A DNA stretch of 44,850 nucleotides, from positions 1 to 44,850 of the forward strand of contig CAKTMC010000016.1 of the NCBI GenBank assembly GCA_934573735.1, read 5' to 3'. Each line of letters begins with the position of its first letter. Position 1 is the first letter of the stretch. This DNA is from an uncultured Oscillospiraceae bacterium (lineage in GTDB: Bacteria; Bacillota; Clostridia; Oscillospirales; Oscillospiraceae). Below, piece after piece: positions 1 to 9,700 of the stretch. Made by a program: the position numbers and the translations under genes. The notes below the pieces were generated by a model. That model did no database searches. It worked only from the letters and a program-made list of their open reading frames with translations, and was not told the origin of the DNA.

Positions 1-101
1 TTCTGACTTGAACCCTTTTCTGGTGCTTATTTAGCATAAGCTGTTTTCTTACATTGTTCAATTTTCAAGGTACACTCTGCTGTTTCCTCATCGGCGACAG
101 C
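1..101 (-). other. Leader of an rRNA operon running off the left edge
   Basis: Read on the minus strand, this stretch follows two tandem promoters and contains the phrase CCTTGAAAATTGAACAA, which is typical of Clostridia pre-rRNA leaders and spacers, plus a small hairpin at 25-41 (GCTTAT/ATAAGC). No 16S sequence is present, so the rRNA gene would start beyond position 1. The identity is inferred from the double promoter with A-tract upstream elements and from the leader wording. A tRNA or other stable-RNA operon is the alternative. Confidence 0.65.
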
Positions 102-197
102 TTATTTATTGTATCACAGAGTTTTGAGTTTGTCAAGAACTTTTTTCTTCTTCCCAGAAGTTTTTTGTTCTTGTTGCTCACCTCTCGGCGACAGCTT
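91..197 (-). repeat. Repeated 13-bp start-site sequence after each rRNA promoter
   Basis: The 13-mer AAGCTGTCGCCGA (minus strand) occurs at 185-197 and again at 91-103. In both cases it begins 4 bp after the -10 hexamer, so transcripts from P1 and P2 would start with nearly the same sequence. This suggests a duplicated promoter plus initial transcribed region. Confidence 0.85.
108..136 (-). promoter_or_regulatory. rRNA promoter P2 (downstream of the tandem pair)
   Basis: On the minus strand TTGACA (131-136) is separated by 17 bp from TACAAT (108-113), close to a perfect sigma-A promoter. Upstream lie A-tracts (roughly 140-175) resembling an UP element. It is the promoter nearer to the inferred 16S gene. 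Confidence 0.8.
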
Positions 198-201
198 GGT
201 T

Positions 202-230
202 AATATACCACCGTTTCACGCAAAAGTCAA
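202..230 (-). promoter_or_regulatory. rRNA promoter P1 (upstream of the tandem pair)
   Basis: On the minus strand TTGACT (225-230) is 17 bp from TATATT (202-207), with long A-runs just upstream (231-270) that look like an UP element. Two strong promoters in tandem about 95 bp apart are a hallmark of Firmicutes rRNA operons. Confidence 0.8.
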
Positions 231-280
231 CACTTTTTTTCATTTTTTTCGAACTTTTTTTCTGATAATAATTTTCCCCT

Positions 281-309
281 AAATATTGCGGCTCATCCGG
301 GTTATACTA
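281..309 (+). promoter_or_regulatory. Candidate forespore (sigma-G-like) promoter of the gerK operon
   Basis: TATACTAC (303-310) resembles the sigma-G -10 element CATACTA, with AAATA (281-285) 17 bp upstream as a weak -35. The same TATACTACA string precedes gpr, another forespore gene. If it is used, the RNA would start near 316, which would favour the ATG at 379 as the gerKA start. Only sequence resemblance supports this. Confidence 0.35.
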
Positions 310-315
310 CACAAT

Positions 316-1827
316 ATGTATGAATATTTGAAAACAAGCCCGGGCGTACGCCACGAGCGAAAAAGACCCGAATTTACCATGGAATTAAATATTCTTTCTC
401 TTGAGACTATTTTCTCCGATTGCTCCGACTTTGAGCGGCGCGATATTTATTTCGGTCTGGATAATAAAATATGTCTCCCCCTGTGCTGGCTTGACGGCCT
501 TACAGACGCGCAGGCCATATCAGGCGGCATTATCCGCCCTCTTACCGATATACTCCGTACCGCGCCTGCCGAATCCCCGGACAAAGCTCTTGAGCTTATA
601 CTGCACGGTCTTGCCTTTTCCGCAAACGCAAAGCAATTCAATAATACCGGCGAAGTAGTTTCCGAGCTTACCCGCGGCTGCTGCGCGCTTCTCATTCCCG
701 GACACGGCGCTGTTTGCTTTGAGGTAAAGAGTCAGAACACCCGCAGTATAAACGAGCCGAGCCTTGAAAAGTCAGTCAAGGGCGGCAAGGACTCCTTTGT
801 CGAGACACTGCGCACGAATACTGCGCTTGTCCGCCGCCGTATCCGCGACCCGAGATTAAAAAACAGAAAGCTTGAGCTTGGACGCAAGTCTCACACTCAA
901 ATCGAGATTTTATATCTTGAGGGCGTTGTTGACCCGGCGCTCCCGCTTGAAGTCCTTCGGCGATTAAATCAAATCGACGTTGACAGCGTCCTCGCCACCG
1001 GCATCATCGAGGAATATCTCATGGACTGCCCCCGCTCTCCGCTGCCCCAACTTATTCATACCGAGCGACCGGATCGCTTTTCGATGTATCTTGCAGAGGG
1101 GCGGGTCGGAATTATAATCGACGGCATACCGATAGCCCTCGTCGTGCCGGTGAGCTTTGCGGAGTTTATGAAGGTGACCGGGGACAACAATATGCATTTC
1201 ACCTTTTCAAGTATGCTTTCGATAATGCGATATCTGGCGCTTTTAATCAGCGTCTATGTCCCGGCGATATACGTCGCCGTTGCGATGTACCATCAGGAGA
1301 TGATACCGACACGGCTGCTGCTTTCGATAATCAGTGCAAAGCAGGACGTACCCTTTTCCACGGGGCTTGAGGTCTTCGCTATGCTTATCGCTCTGGAGCT
1401 TTTACAGGAGGCGGGGCTGCGCCTGCCGAATCCCATCGGTGATACGGTGTCGATTATCGGCGCGCTCATCGTCGGTCAGTCGGCGGTCGAGGCAAAAATC
1501 GCCTCGCCGATCGCAATTATCGTTGTCGCCGTCTCTGCCATAGCCTGCTACACTCTGCCGAGTCAGGATCTCGGCGCGGCGCTGCGGCTTATCCGGCTTG
1601 CGCTGCTCGTTGCGGCAATTTTAGCGGGCCTGTTCGGTATCGGGCTGCTGTCGTGCTTGCTGCTGCTTTCGCTCTCGGATATGGATAGCTTCGGGCGCGA
1701 CTACAGCTCCCCAATCAGCGACGGGCGACCGCAGGGACTTTTGCGCACGCTCCTGCGCATACCAAAACGCGCAGACAAGCTTCGCGACCCGGAGCTGCGC
1801 ACACGCGACAAAAGGAGGCAGACATGA
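316..1827 (+). CDS. gerKA: Spore germination protein A subunit (GerKA/GerAA family)
   Basis: This is the A subunit of a nutrient germinant receptor in the inner spore membrane, which senses germinants and triggers ion release. A long soluble N-terminal part (to about residue 295) is followed by hydrophobic segments near residues 298-326, 347-365, 378-412 and 423-453. The family-typical stretch around PFSTGLEVFAMLIALELLQE lies in the second of these. The protein is about 500 aa, normal for GerA-type A subunits. The start is unsure: the frame is open from a TTG at 286, with ATGs at 316 and 379, and none has a good ribosome-binding site. It overlaps gerKC by 4 bp (ATGA). The order A-C-B is that of the Bacillus gerK operon. 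Confidence 0.93.
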   Translation: MYEYLKTSPGVRHERKRPEFTMELNILSLETIFSDCSDFERRDIYFGLDNKICLPLCWLDGLTDAQAISGGIIRPLTDILRTAPAESPDKALELILHGLAFSANAKQFNNTGEVVSELTRGCCALLIPGHGAVCFEVKSQNTRSINEPSLEKSVKGGKDSFVETLRTNTALVRRRIRDPRLKNRKLELGRKSHTQIEILYLEGVVDPALPLEVLRRLNQIDVDSVLATGIIEEYLMDCPRSPLPQLIHTERPDRFSMYLAEGRVGIIIDGIPIALVVPVSFAEFMKVTGDNNMHFTFSSMLSIMRYLALLISVYVPAIYVAVAMYHQEMIPTRLLLSIISAKQDVPFSTGLEVFAMLIALELLQEAGLRLPNPIGDTVSIIGALIVGQSAVEAKIASPIAIIVVAVSAIACYTLPSQDLGAALRLIRLALLVAAILAGLFGIGLLSCLLLLSLSDMDSFGRDYSSPISDGRPQGLLRTLLRIPKRADKLRDPELRTRDKRRQT

Positions 1828-2960
1828 GGCGGACGGCGGCTTGTATTCTTATTATTATATTCTTACCTCTGCTCTGCGGCTGCGGTTCTATCTACTCAAA
1901 CTACCGCGAGATAGAAAATCTGTTAGTCGTGCGCGCCGTAGGCTTTGACCGTGAAGACGGCGGCACGCGCATTTCACTTGCCTCCTCCGCCAAGGACGAC
2001 GGCGCACCGATACGCATGGCGACCGGCGGCAGCTCACTGACAAACGCCATGGAGCGCATCAGAAACTATTCCTCGCATGAGGATATATTCTATCCCCACG
2101 TCGAGCAAATTCTTCTCGGCGAGTCGGCGGCGCGGGTGGGCGTGGAGGATTATCTCTCGTTCTTTTGCCGCTCACAGCAGCTTCGCATCGACATCCCCCT
2201 GTATATCGTCAAGGGCGGCACTGCGGAGCAGGCGATACTCGACACCGGCAACGAGGAGCGCGGCATATCCGAAATTCTGCGCACCGAGCAGGCGCGGCTC
2301 GCCGTCAGCGGAGACAGCCGCACCTATTCAACGGCGGATATCTATATTGCCCTCGCGCGCAGCGGAGCGGCTCTCACCTGCGCCATAAAATGCGAGCAGT
2401 CTGCCGAGGCGGCAAAGGACGGCGACGAGATGCTCACCGCCATTGCGGACGGCTACGCGGTCATCCGGAACGGCAAGCTCTGCGGCTATATCGGACAGGA
2501 GCTATCCCCCGCCGTCGGCATAGTCTCGGGCAGCATGGGCATATCAGATATGCTCGTCAGCGGTCCGGACGGTGAGGCGGTTACGCTGGAGCTAAATCAC
2601 TCCCGCTGCAAAATCACTCCGGTCTGGGACGGCGGCAGGCTTCTCGGCTTTGACTTCAGGATAGAGATGAGCGCCTCGATAAACGAGAGTGAGCGCCCGC
2701 TCGATTTATCTGACTCGAGGCAGAACGCGGAGCTGTGCGAGGTGCTGAACGGACAGGTCACGGCGCTTGTGCAGGAGCTGCTTGAGCTGTCTCAGGCTAT
2801 GCGTGCGGATTTTCTGGGGCTAAATTATATTGCTGAGCTGCACTCGCCGAGAAAATACGCCGCATTGAGCGCAGACTTCCCCGCTCTGCTCCCTGAGCTT
2901 GAGATGCGCGTCAGCGTCACAAGCCGAATAAGCCACACGAATAATATAAGCAACGGATGA
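1824..2960 (+). CDS. gerKC: Germinant receptor lipoprotein subunit (Ger(x)C family)
   Basis: This is the C subunit of the germinant receptor, a lipoprotein tethered to the outer face of the inner spore membrane. A hydrophobic signal ends in a lipobox LCGC, with Cys20 as the likely lipidated residue, followed by the mature GerC domain (about 358 aa) that includes the early DREDGGTRISLASSA strand region. The start codon overlaps the gerKA stop by 4 bp, so the two are translationally coupled. Length (378 aa) and position between the A and B subunits fit the family. It is predicted to be expressed in the forespore with its operon partners. Confidence 0.92.
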   Translation: MRRTAACILIIIFLPLLCGCGSIYSNYREIENLLVVRAVGFDREDGGTRISLASSAKDDGAPIRMATGGSSLTNAMERIRNYSSHEDIFYPHVEQILLGESAARVGVEDYLSFFCRSQQLRIDIPLYIVKGGTAEQAILDTGNEERGISEILRTEQARLAVSGDSRTYSTADIYIALARSGAALTCAIKCEQSAEAAKDGDEMLTAIADGYAVIRNGKLCGYIGQELSPAVGIVSGSMGISDMLVSGPDGEAVTLELNHSRCKITPVWDGGRLLGFDFRIEMSASINESERPLDLSDSRQNAELCEVLNGQVTALVQELLELSQAMRADFLGLNYIAELHSPRKYAALSADFPALLPELEMRVSVTSRISHTNNISNG

Positions 2961-2970
2961 GGTGAGAGCA

Positions 2971-4098
2971 GTGGAGAAAAATTATAAGTTCAACCGCAAT
3001 CAGCTCCTTGCGCTCTGCTCGGTTACGCTGCTTGTACCTGCGCTGCGTCTTGTCCCATCGCTCACCGCAAGCCTCGGCGGACGCGCGGCATGGCTTGCAG
3101 CGCTCGGGGCCGCCCTGCCGCTTCTCGGTTACGTTTATTTTATTAGCCGTTTCATGTCACGCCGAAAAAGCGGCGAAGGCATGGCGGAGCTTATTCTCCG
3201 CTGTCTCGGCGACCGGGCGGGCGGCGCGGCACTCATTGTATTTGCGCTCTGGATGCTCCTCTACGCCGGCTTTATTCTCCGCTCCGGCGCGGAGCGCATG
3301 GTGACAATGATATATCCAGACAGCTCTCCCCTCATTTTTTCGCTTCTCACGGGGCTTATCTCCATAATTGCGGCGCTCGGCTCGGCGCGCTCGCTCGTGC
3401 GCTTTGCAAAGCTTGTGCAGCCCGTGGTGCTCGGTACGCTTGGGCTGTTTATACTCTTTGCGCTCACCGCCGTGGACTATAAAAATCTAATTCCTCTCAC
3501 CTTTTCCGACTCCGCGCCGCTGCTGCTCTCGTCCATGGCAGTTATTGAGGCGGTCGGCGTCGTGCTCTGCTTCTCCTGCTTTTTGGAGTGCGAATGTGAA
3601 TATAAGCCGCGCCGCTTCAAAAGCTATGCACTCTGGCTCATACCCACGCTCCTGCTGCTTCTGCTTTTGAGCATCGCAGTCATCGGGCGCTTCAGCGCAG
3701 AGCTTACAAGCCTGCTGACCTTTCCCTTTTTCACTCTGGTGCGCAATCTGGTTTTCTTTAACGCGCTGGAAAGGCTTGAGGCGCTTATCGTATCGCTCTG
3801 GCTCTTCCCCGATTTTTTGCTTGTCTCGGCGCTATTATACTGCGCCCAACACTGTCTGCGCTCTGCCTTAGGCGAAAGAGCCGAGTATCGCGGCGAAAAG
3901 CGCTTTGATTTCAGCCGTTTTCGTTGGCTTATTCCGATTTGCGGCGCGCTCAGCATCGGAGCGGCTATTATAATCGCCCCCGACGCCGCCTCCATGACGC
4001 GCTGGTCGGAGAAAATAGTCCCCATTATGAATTTAGCCGTGAGCTTTGCCCTCATCCCTACTATATATATAATAGGAAAGCTGCGCAGAAAAATATGA
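2971..4098 (+). CDS. gerKB: Germinant receptor permease subunit (GerKB/GerAB family)
   Basis: This is the B subunit, an APC-superfamily-like membrane protein with about ten hydrophobic segments that is thought to bind the nutrient germinant. The frame is open from a GTG at 2962. The GTG at 2971 is preferred because AGGTGAG (2960-2966) lies at ribosome-binding distance, giving 375 aa, a normal family length. It follows gerKC almost directly, and an 11-bp-stem hairpin lies just after the stop. Confidence 0.92.
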   Translation: MEKNYKFNRNQLLALCSVTLLVPALRLVPSLTASLGGRAAWLAALGAALPLLGYVYFISRFMSRRKSGEGMAELILRCLGDRAGGAALIVFALWMLLYAGFILRSGAERMVTMIYPDSSPLIFSLLTGLISIIAALGSARSLVRFAKLVQPVVLGTLGLFILFALTAVDYKNLIPLTFSDSAPLLLSSMAVIEAVGVVLCFSCFLECECEYKPRRFKSYALWLIPTLLLLLLLSIAVIGRFSAELTSLLTFPFFTLVRNLVFFNALERLEALIVSLWLFPDFLLVSALLYCAQHCLRSALGERAEYRGEKRFDFSRFRWLIPICGALSIGAAIIIAPDAASMTRWSEKIVPIMNLAVSFALIPTIYIIGKLRRKI

Positions 4099-4099
4099 A

Positions 4100-4124
4100 A
4101 ACAGGACGGCGATGCCGTCCTGTT
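4100..4124. terminator. Shared hairpin between convergent gerK operon and glyA
   Basis: Perfect 11-bp stem (4100-4110 with 4114-4124) around the loop GAT. On the minus strand it is followed by TTTTCATATTTTTC, a usable U-tract, so it best serves glyA. On the plus strand the T-tract is poor. Confidence 0.75.
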
Positions 4125-4150
4125 CAAGTTATTATAACACTACTATAAAA

Positions 4151-5374
4151 TTACATAGCCGAGATTATTCTGTCTATCTCGCGCGCGATCTCAACAAAGT
4201 CCTCGGCGGTCTTGCCCTTGGTCGTCTCCGCCGCCGTGCCTATCCGCACACCGCTCGTCTGCACGGGGCTGCGCTTTTCGTTCGGCACGCAGTTTTTATT
4301 CAGCGTGATGCCATGCCGGTCAAGCTCGTCCTGCACCGCCTTACCGGTAAGCTCCGGATGAGTTTTCGACAGGTCGAGCAGGAAAAGATGGTTATCCGTA
4401 CCGCCGGTGACCACGTCATAGCCGAGACGGATAAATTCCTCGCACATAGCCTTGCAGTTTTCCACAACATTACGGATATACTGCCTGTACTCCTCGGAGC
4501 AGGCCTCCTCGGCGGCGATAGCCTTTGCCGCAACAACGTGCTGCAAGGCGCCGCCCTGAGTCCCGGGGAATACAGAGCCGTCAAGCTGCTTTGCAATAGA
4601 CTGAGTGCAGAATATCATGCCGCCGCGCGGACCGCGCAGGGTCTTATGCGTGGTCGTCGTAATGATATCCGCCTTTCCAAAGGGCGTAGGATGCACACCG
4701 GCAGCGATAAGCCCCGCAATATGCGCCATATCGACCATGAAATAGGGTCTGCCAAGCTCCCAGTCCTCATAGCCCTGCTCGCGCTTGACCTCCTCCGCGG
4801 TGTCGCAGATGATTTTATATATACGGTCAAAGTCGATTATTCTGGAATACGCGCTTGCGCCCGCCAGCACCAGCGCGGGGCGGTGCTCACGAATCTTTAG
4901 CGCGATGTCCTCATAGTTCAAAAATCCGTTTTCGTCAACATCGTAGAAAACGGTGTTGAAAAGTCTGCCGCTGAAGTTGACGGAGGAACCGTGCGTGAGA
5001 TGCCCACCGTTATTCAAATTCATTGCGAGTATCGTATCACCGGGCTTTATCACGCTGAGATATGCCGCCATATTCGCCTGAGAGCCGCTGTGCGGCTGCA
5101 CGTTCACGTGATAATCGGTGTTAAACACCTCGCGCCACTTGCGGCAGCAGTATTCCTCTATCTGGTCTACATACTCGCAGCCGCCGTAGTATCTGCCCTT
5201 GCGGCCGTTATCCTCGCGCTCTGCGGGGTAGCCCTCGCTATACTTATTGGTCAGGCAGGAGCCCAGCGCACGAAGAACATTGTCGCTGACAAAGTTCTCG
5301 CTTGCAATAAGCTCTATATTCTTCTCCTGACGCTCTTTCTCTTTATCAATAAGCTGAAAAACGATGGATTCCAT
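4151..5374 (-). CDS. glyA: Serine hydroxymethyltransferase
   Basis: PLP enzyme interconverting serine and glycine with transfer of a one-carbon unit to tetrahydrofolate, in the cytoplasm. The N-terminal IELIASENFVS motif, the GYPAERED-like NKYSEGYPAERE stretch and the PLP-lysine motif TTTHKTLRGPRGG are all present. The length of 407 aa is normal. It lies 17 bp downstream of the foldase gene and is probably co-transcribed with it. The shared hairpin at 4100-4124 ends the transcript. Confidence 0.97.
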   Translation of the reverse strand: MESIVFQLIDKEKERQEKNIELIASENFVSDNVLRALGSCLTNKYSEGYPAEREDNGRKGRYYGGCEYVDQIEEYCCRKWREVFNTDYHVNVQPHSGSQANMAAYLSVIKPGDTILAMNLNNGGHLTHGSSVNFSGRLFNTVFYDVDENGFLNYEDIALKIREHRPALVLAGASAYSRIIDFDRIYKIICDTAEEVKREQGYEDWELGRPYFMVDMAHIAGLIAAGVHPTPFGKADIITTTTHKTLRGPRGGMIFCTQSIAKQLDGSVFPGTQGGALQHVVAAKAIAAEEACSEEYRQYIRNVVENCKAMCEEFIRLGYDVVTGGTDNHLFLLDLSKTHPELTGKAVQDELDRHGITLNKNCVPNEKRSPVQTSGVRIGTAAETTKGKTAEDFVEIAREIDRIISAM

Positions 5375-5391
5375 CTCTAACTCCCCTTAAC

Positions 5392-6612
5392 TTACTTGAT
5401 GAACTCTGCGATGCTGAAATTATCAAAGCCGTCCTTGTACTCTGCCTCGATGCTGTCATAGCAGGCGTCCAGCTTCTCGCCGTATTCCTGATTTGCCGCC
5501 ATAGCGCGGGCATCCAGCTTCGTGCCGCTTTCGGATGTGCTGAGCACGCTCTCGACCGTCAGCGGCAGACGCATGATTATATGATAGCCGAACTTGCTGA
5601 GCACCGGCTCCGAAACCTGATAATTCTCAAGCGCCTTCACCGTGTCCTCAAACTCCGCGACCATGGTACCCGGAGTGAAGATATAGCCGTCGGGATAGGC
5701 CTCCTTGCCGGTATCCTCGCAGTATTCCTGCTTGAGCTCCGCAAAGCGCTCCTTGAGCTCTTCTACGTCCTTTATCTCTGCAAGCTCCGCCGCAAGCTTC
5801 TCGGCAAGCTCCTTTTTCTCGGCTATCGCCGCGTCGTCCAGCGCCTCGCCGGTGCTGGGGTCGATGGTCATAAGCAGGATATGAGTTGCGTTGAGATAGC
5901 CCTTATCCTCGATAAACTTCTCCGCCTTTGCCTCATCCATGAGCTCGCCGTTCTCGCCGTAGAGCTTGGCAAAGCAGTTTTTATAGAGATAATTTATCTC
6001 GTTCATATCGTCATAGACCTTCATCGGCAGATAGTAGGTCTCCATTAGCGCAGTCTCAAACTCCTCGTCGCTGACCTCGCCGCCGCAGATATTCTGCATA
6101 TCGGTCTTGCGCTGCTCCTCAATGGCCTTGATATCATCGCTCGTCAGAGTGACGTCATTTTCCTTGGCAAGCTTTTTAATGCTGTGTATCTGTCGGACAT
6201 TCTCCTCGGCAAGCTGCACGACATAGTCCTTAAAGCTGATGCCGCTGTCATCCGCCGCATCGTCCCAGGTGACGTTCATGCCGTATGCCGCCATAGAGCT
6301 CGACATCTGGTTTATATAGTTGCTGACCTGAATTCCGGAGTAGTAAAGCCAATAGAAATACTCCTCCCATGTGACGTCACTGCCGTCAAGCGTCATGACG
6401 ACCTCGTCAGGCTCATGGCTTGCGCGCAGCTCGTCAAAGTCAAGCTGAGGCACTGCGGCAGTCTCGGTCTCGCCGACGGTCTCGCTCGGCTCGGCGCTTA
6501 CCTCGGGGCTTGTCTCAGGCTCTGCATTGTTCGCAGCGCCGCAGCCGGTGTAGCTTATTGCCGCGCCGAACACAAGGCATATGATTATTAAAAGAGCAAC
6601 AAATTTTTTCAT
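5392..6612 (-). CDS. PrsA/SurA-like peptidyl-prolyl isomerase lipoprotein
   Basis: Predicted extracytoplasmic folding factor. A signal sequence ends in a lipobox YTGC (Cys24), followed by an acidic Glu/Ser/Thr-rich linker. A SurA-N-like helical region follows, then a parvulin (PpiC) domain near residues 240-350 with ATHILLMT at its start and FGYHIIMRL at its end. The 406 aa length fits clostridial PrsA-type proteins. It sits directly after mfd, a frequent clostridial arrangement, and has its own candidate promoter and a palindrome in its leader. Confidence 0.9.
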   Translation of the reverse strand: MKKFVALLIIICLVFGAAISYTGCGAANNAEPETSPEVSAEPSETVGETETAAVPQLDFDELRASHEPDEVVMTLDGSDVTWEEYFYWLYYSGIQVSNYINQMSSSMAAYGMNVTWDDAADDSGISFKDYVVQLAEENVRQIHSIKKLAKENDVTLTSDDIKAIEEQRKTDMQNICGGEVSDEEFETALMETYYLPMKVYDDMNEINYLYKNCFAKLYGENGELMDEAKAEKFIEDKGYLNATHILLMTIDPSTGEALDDAAIAEKKELAEKLAAELAEIKDVEELKERFAELKQEYCEDTGKEAYPDGYIFTPGTMVAEFEDTVKALENYQVSEPVLSKFGYHIIMRLPLTVESVLSTSESGTKLDARAMAANQEYGEKLDACYDSIEAEYKDGFDNFSIAEFIK

Positions 6613-6637
6613 TCTGTTTTTTCCTTTCGGGTTTTGC

Positions 6638-6654
6638 CGGATAAATTTTATCCG
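6638..6654 (-). promoter_or_regulatory. Palindrome in the leader of the foldase gene
   Basis: CGGATAAATTTTATCCG is an 8-1-8 perfect inverted repeat between the candidate promoter and the start codon. It could be a small RNA hairpin or an operator. No cognate regulator is recognisable here. Confidence 0.4.
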
Positions 6655-6663
6655 CTGTTTTTG

Positions 6664-6692
6664 ACTATATCACCATATTGACGCATAGGCAA
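6664..6692 (-). promoter_or_regulatory. Sigma-A-like promoter of the foldase-glyA unit
   Basis: On the minus strand TTGCCT (6687-6692) is 17 bp from TATAGT (6664-6669), about 50 bp upstream of the foldase start codon and just after the mfd stop. Confidence 0.6.
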
Positions 6693-6721
6693 GCAAAAAG
6701 CCGAATATTTACCGATTATTT

Positions 6722-9700
6722 TCATTCTGCGGCCAGTGCGCCCCATTCGCGCACAAATGCTCTTGCCTCGTCGATAACGCGCCCCTTGGCTTTTATCCTC
6801 AGGCTTACGCAGGGCTTGGAGCCCGCCTCAAGGCGAAGCCTGCCCTTATATTCGCTTCGGGCGTACATTGCGGAGAGCTTTTCCATGTCGAAGTCACGCA
6901 GCGTAAACTTGAGATATCCCTGCTTCTGGGCGATATCCGTAACGCCTGCCTTCCCCGCCTCACCGCGCAGCAGCGCAACATGAATGAGGGCGTTTACTCC
7001 CGGGGGCGGGTCTCCGAAGCGGTCGATAAGCTCGTCGGTCAGGTCGTCCGCCTCCTCCTCGCTCCGGATAAGCGCTATGCGGCGATAAATGTCCATGCGC
7101 TGCTCCTGCGAGGGTATATATCTGTCCGGTATGTTCGCCGCCACAGCAAGATCCGCCGAGCAGTCGGCACGCAGCGGTACCTCTATGCCCCGCGCCTCAA
7201 GCACCGCCTCACTGAGAAGCTTCATATACATATCATAGCCCACGTCTATCATATGCCCCGACTGCTCCGCGCCGAGGAGATTTCCCGCGCCGCGTATCTC
7301 AAGGTCGCGCATCGCGATTTTAAAGCCCGAGCCGAAGGCGGCAAAGTCCCGTATGGCGTTCAGTCTCTTCTCGGCGACCTCGGTCAGCACCTTGTCGCGC
7401 CGGAAGGTAAGATATGCCGAGGCGCGGCGGGTAGAGCGCCCGACACGGCCGCGTATCTGGTGAAGCTGGGCAAGCCCAAGTCTGTCCGCGTCCTCTATTA
7501 TCAGGGTGTTGACATTTGGAATATCAATGCCCGTCTCGATTATCGTCGTGCAGACAAGCACCTGTATCTCGCCGTTTGAGACGTTTTCCATCACGTTTGC
7601 GAGCATATTCTTATCCATCTGCCCGTGCGCCACGCCGACGGTGACATCCTCAAGCATATCGGTAATCTTCTTTGCCGTGCGCTCGATATCGTCAACTCTG
7701 TTATGCAGATAATATACCTGACCGCCGCGCTGAAGCTCACGGCGTATCGCATCCGCGATTATGCCCCAATCGTGCTCCAGCACAAAGGTCTGCACCGGCA
7801 GTCTGTCCTCCGGCGGCTCCTCAAGCGTAGACATATCGCGTATGCCGGACATGGCCATATTCAGAGTGCGCGGTATCGGCGTTGCCGACAGCGTCAGCAC
7901 GTCCACGCCGTGCGCAAGCTCCTTGATATGCTCCTTGTGCGTCACGCCGAAGCGCTGCTCCTCGTCAATGACCAGCAGTCCGAGATCCTTGAACTTTACG
8001 TCCTTGCTCAAAAGCCTGTGCGTACCGATGACAAGGTCACACTGACCGCTTGCAAGGTCTGAGAGCACCTTTGACGCCTGATTACCGGTTTTAAACCGGC
8101 TCATTACCGCAATGTTTACCGGGAAACCGAAAAATCTTTGCAGTGCGGTCTGATAATGCTGCTGAGCGAGCACCGTTGTCGGCACAAGTATCGCCGCCTG
8201 CTTGCCGCTGAGCACGCATTTCATCACCGCGCGCAGCGCTACCTCGGTCTTGCCGAAGCCCACGTCTCCGCAGAGAAGTCTGTCCATCGGCACGGACGCC
8301 TCCATGTCGCGCTTTATCTCCGCTATTGAGCGGAGCTGATCGTCCGTCTCCGTGTAGCCGAAGTTATCCTCAAATTCACGCTGCCACTCGCTGTCCGGCG
8401 AGAAGGCAAAGCCCGGCAGACGCTGCCTCTCGGCGTAGAGCGCAATGAGCTTTTTCGCCATGTCCTTGGCGGCGCTTTTGGCGCGCGCCCGGGTCTTTGC
8501 CCATTCCGTGCCGCCCATTTTTGACAGCTTTACCGGCTTTTCCTCGCCCGCGCCCGTATATTTCGACACCATATCAAGCTGAGTCGCGGGCACATACAGG
8601 CTGTCCGTGCCCGCGTAGCACAGCTTAATGTAGTCCTTTTCAAGCCCGTCCACCTGCATTTTCACAATTCCGGCAAATCGACCGATACCGTGATTTTCAT
8701 GCACGACATAGTCGCCGACCGAGAGGTCGGCGCAGGACTCTATTTTCTGCCGCCCCGGCGGGAGCTTTTTCTCGGATTTTTTCTTTGTTCTGTTTCGGAT
8801 GAGCTGAGCATCCGTCAGCACCGCAAGCCGTATCCCCGGATATTCCATGCCGGCGGACACGGAGCCTATGCATATCGCGCAGCTCCCCGGCTCCGGAAGC
8901 TTATTTATCTCTTTATATATCAGCGCCCGGATATCCTTCCCCATGAAGAAATCCTGCAAGACCTTGGCGCGCCGCTCATCCGCCGCAAGCACCACAACGC
9001 GGAAGTCCTGCTTCAGATAGAGCGCGACGTCATCCGCCGCCGCCTGTGCGCTGCCCGCATATGAGGGAAGCTGCTTTGCGGGTATGCTCGTTATCGTCCT
9101 CGGCGGCAGGGGGCTTCTTCCCACGGTAAAGGCCTCCGCCATGTACACGGGGAAATCCTCAAGCCGCTTTATCAGCGCCTCCCAGCCGAGATAAAATGCG
9201 TCCGGCGACATTGCCAGCACTCCGCGCCGGGTAAGCTCGCGCACATCCTCGGACATCTGCTTTGTATAGTCCCGCGCACGCTCACCGCAGCGCGCCGGCT
9301 GGTCAAAGACGACTATGGTGTCCTCGGGGACATAGTCGATGCCGCTTGCCATGGGATATATGACGGGCATATACCTGTCCGCATCGGATATCAGCGCCGC
9401 GCCGCGCAGACGGTCTGCATCCGCGCACAGGGTCGCCGCAAGTGTTGCGGCATTTTCGCTCGTGCGGCGACGGCGGTATTTTTCGGCAAAGCTCTCTATT
9501 TCGCGGCAGAGCGCCTCCCGCCCGCCTACCGTCAGCTCCGGCAGTGTTTCCGCCGCCGGAAGTATCACGCATTTTTGCAGCGTATCGGAGCGCCGCTGAC
9601 TTGCAACGTCGAAGTGACCCATGGAGTCCACGTCGTCGCCCCAGAACTCAATTCGCACCGGCTCATGCTCCGAGGGCGAAAAAAAGTCCAGTATGCCGCC

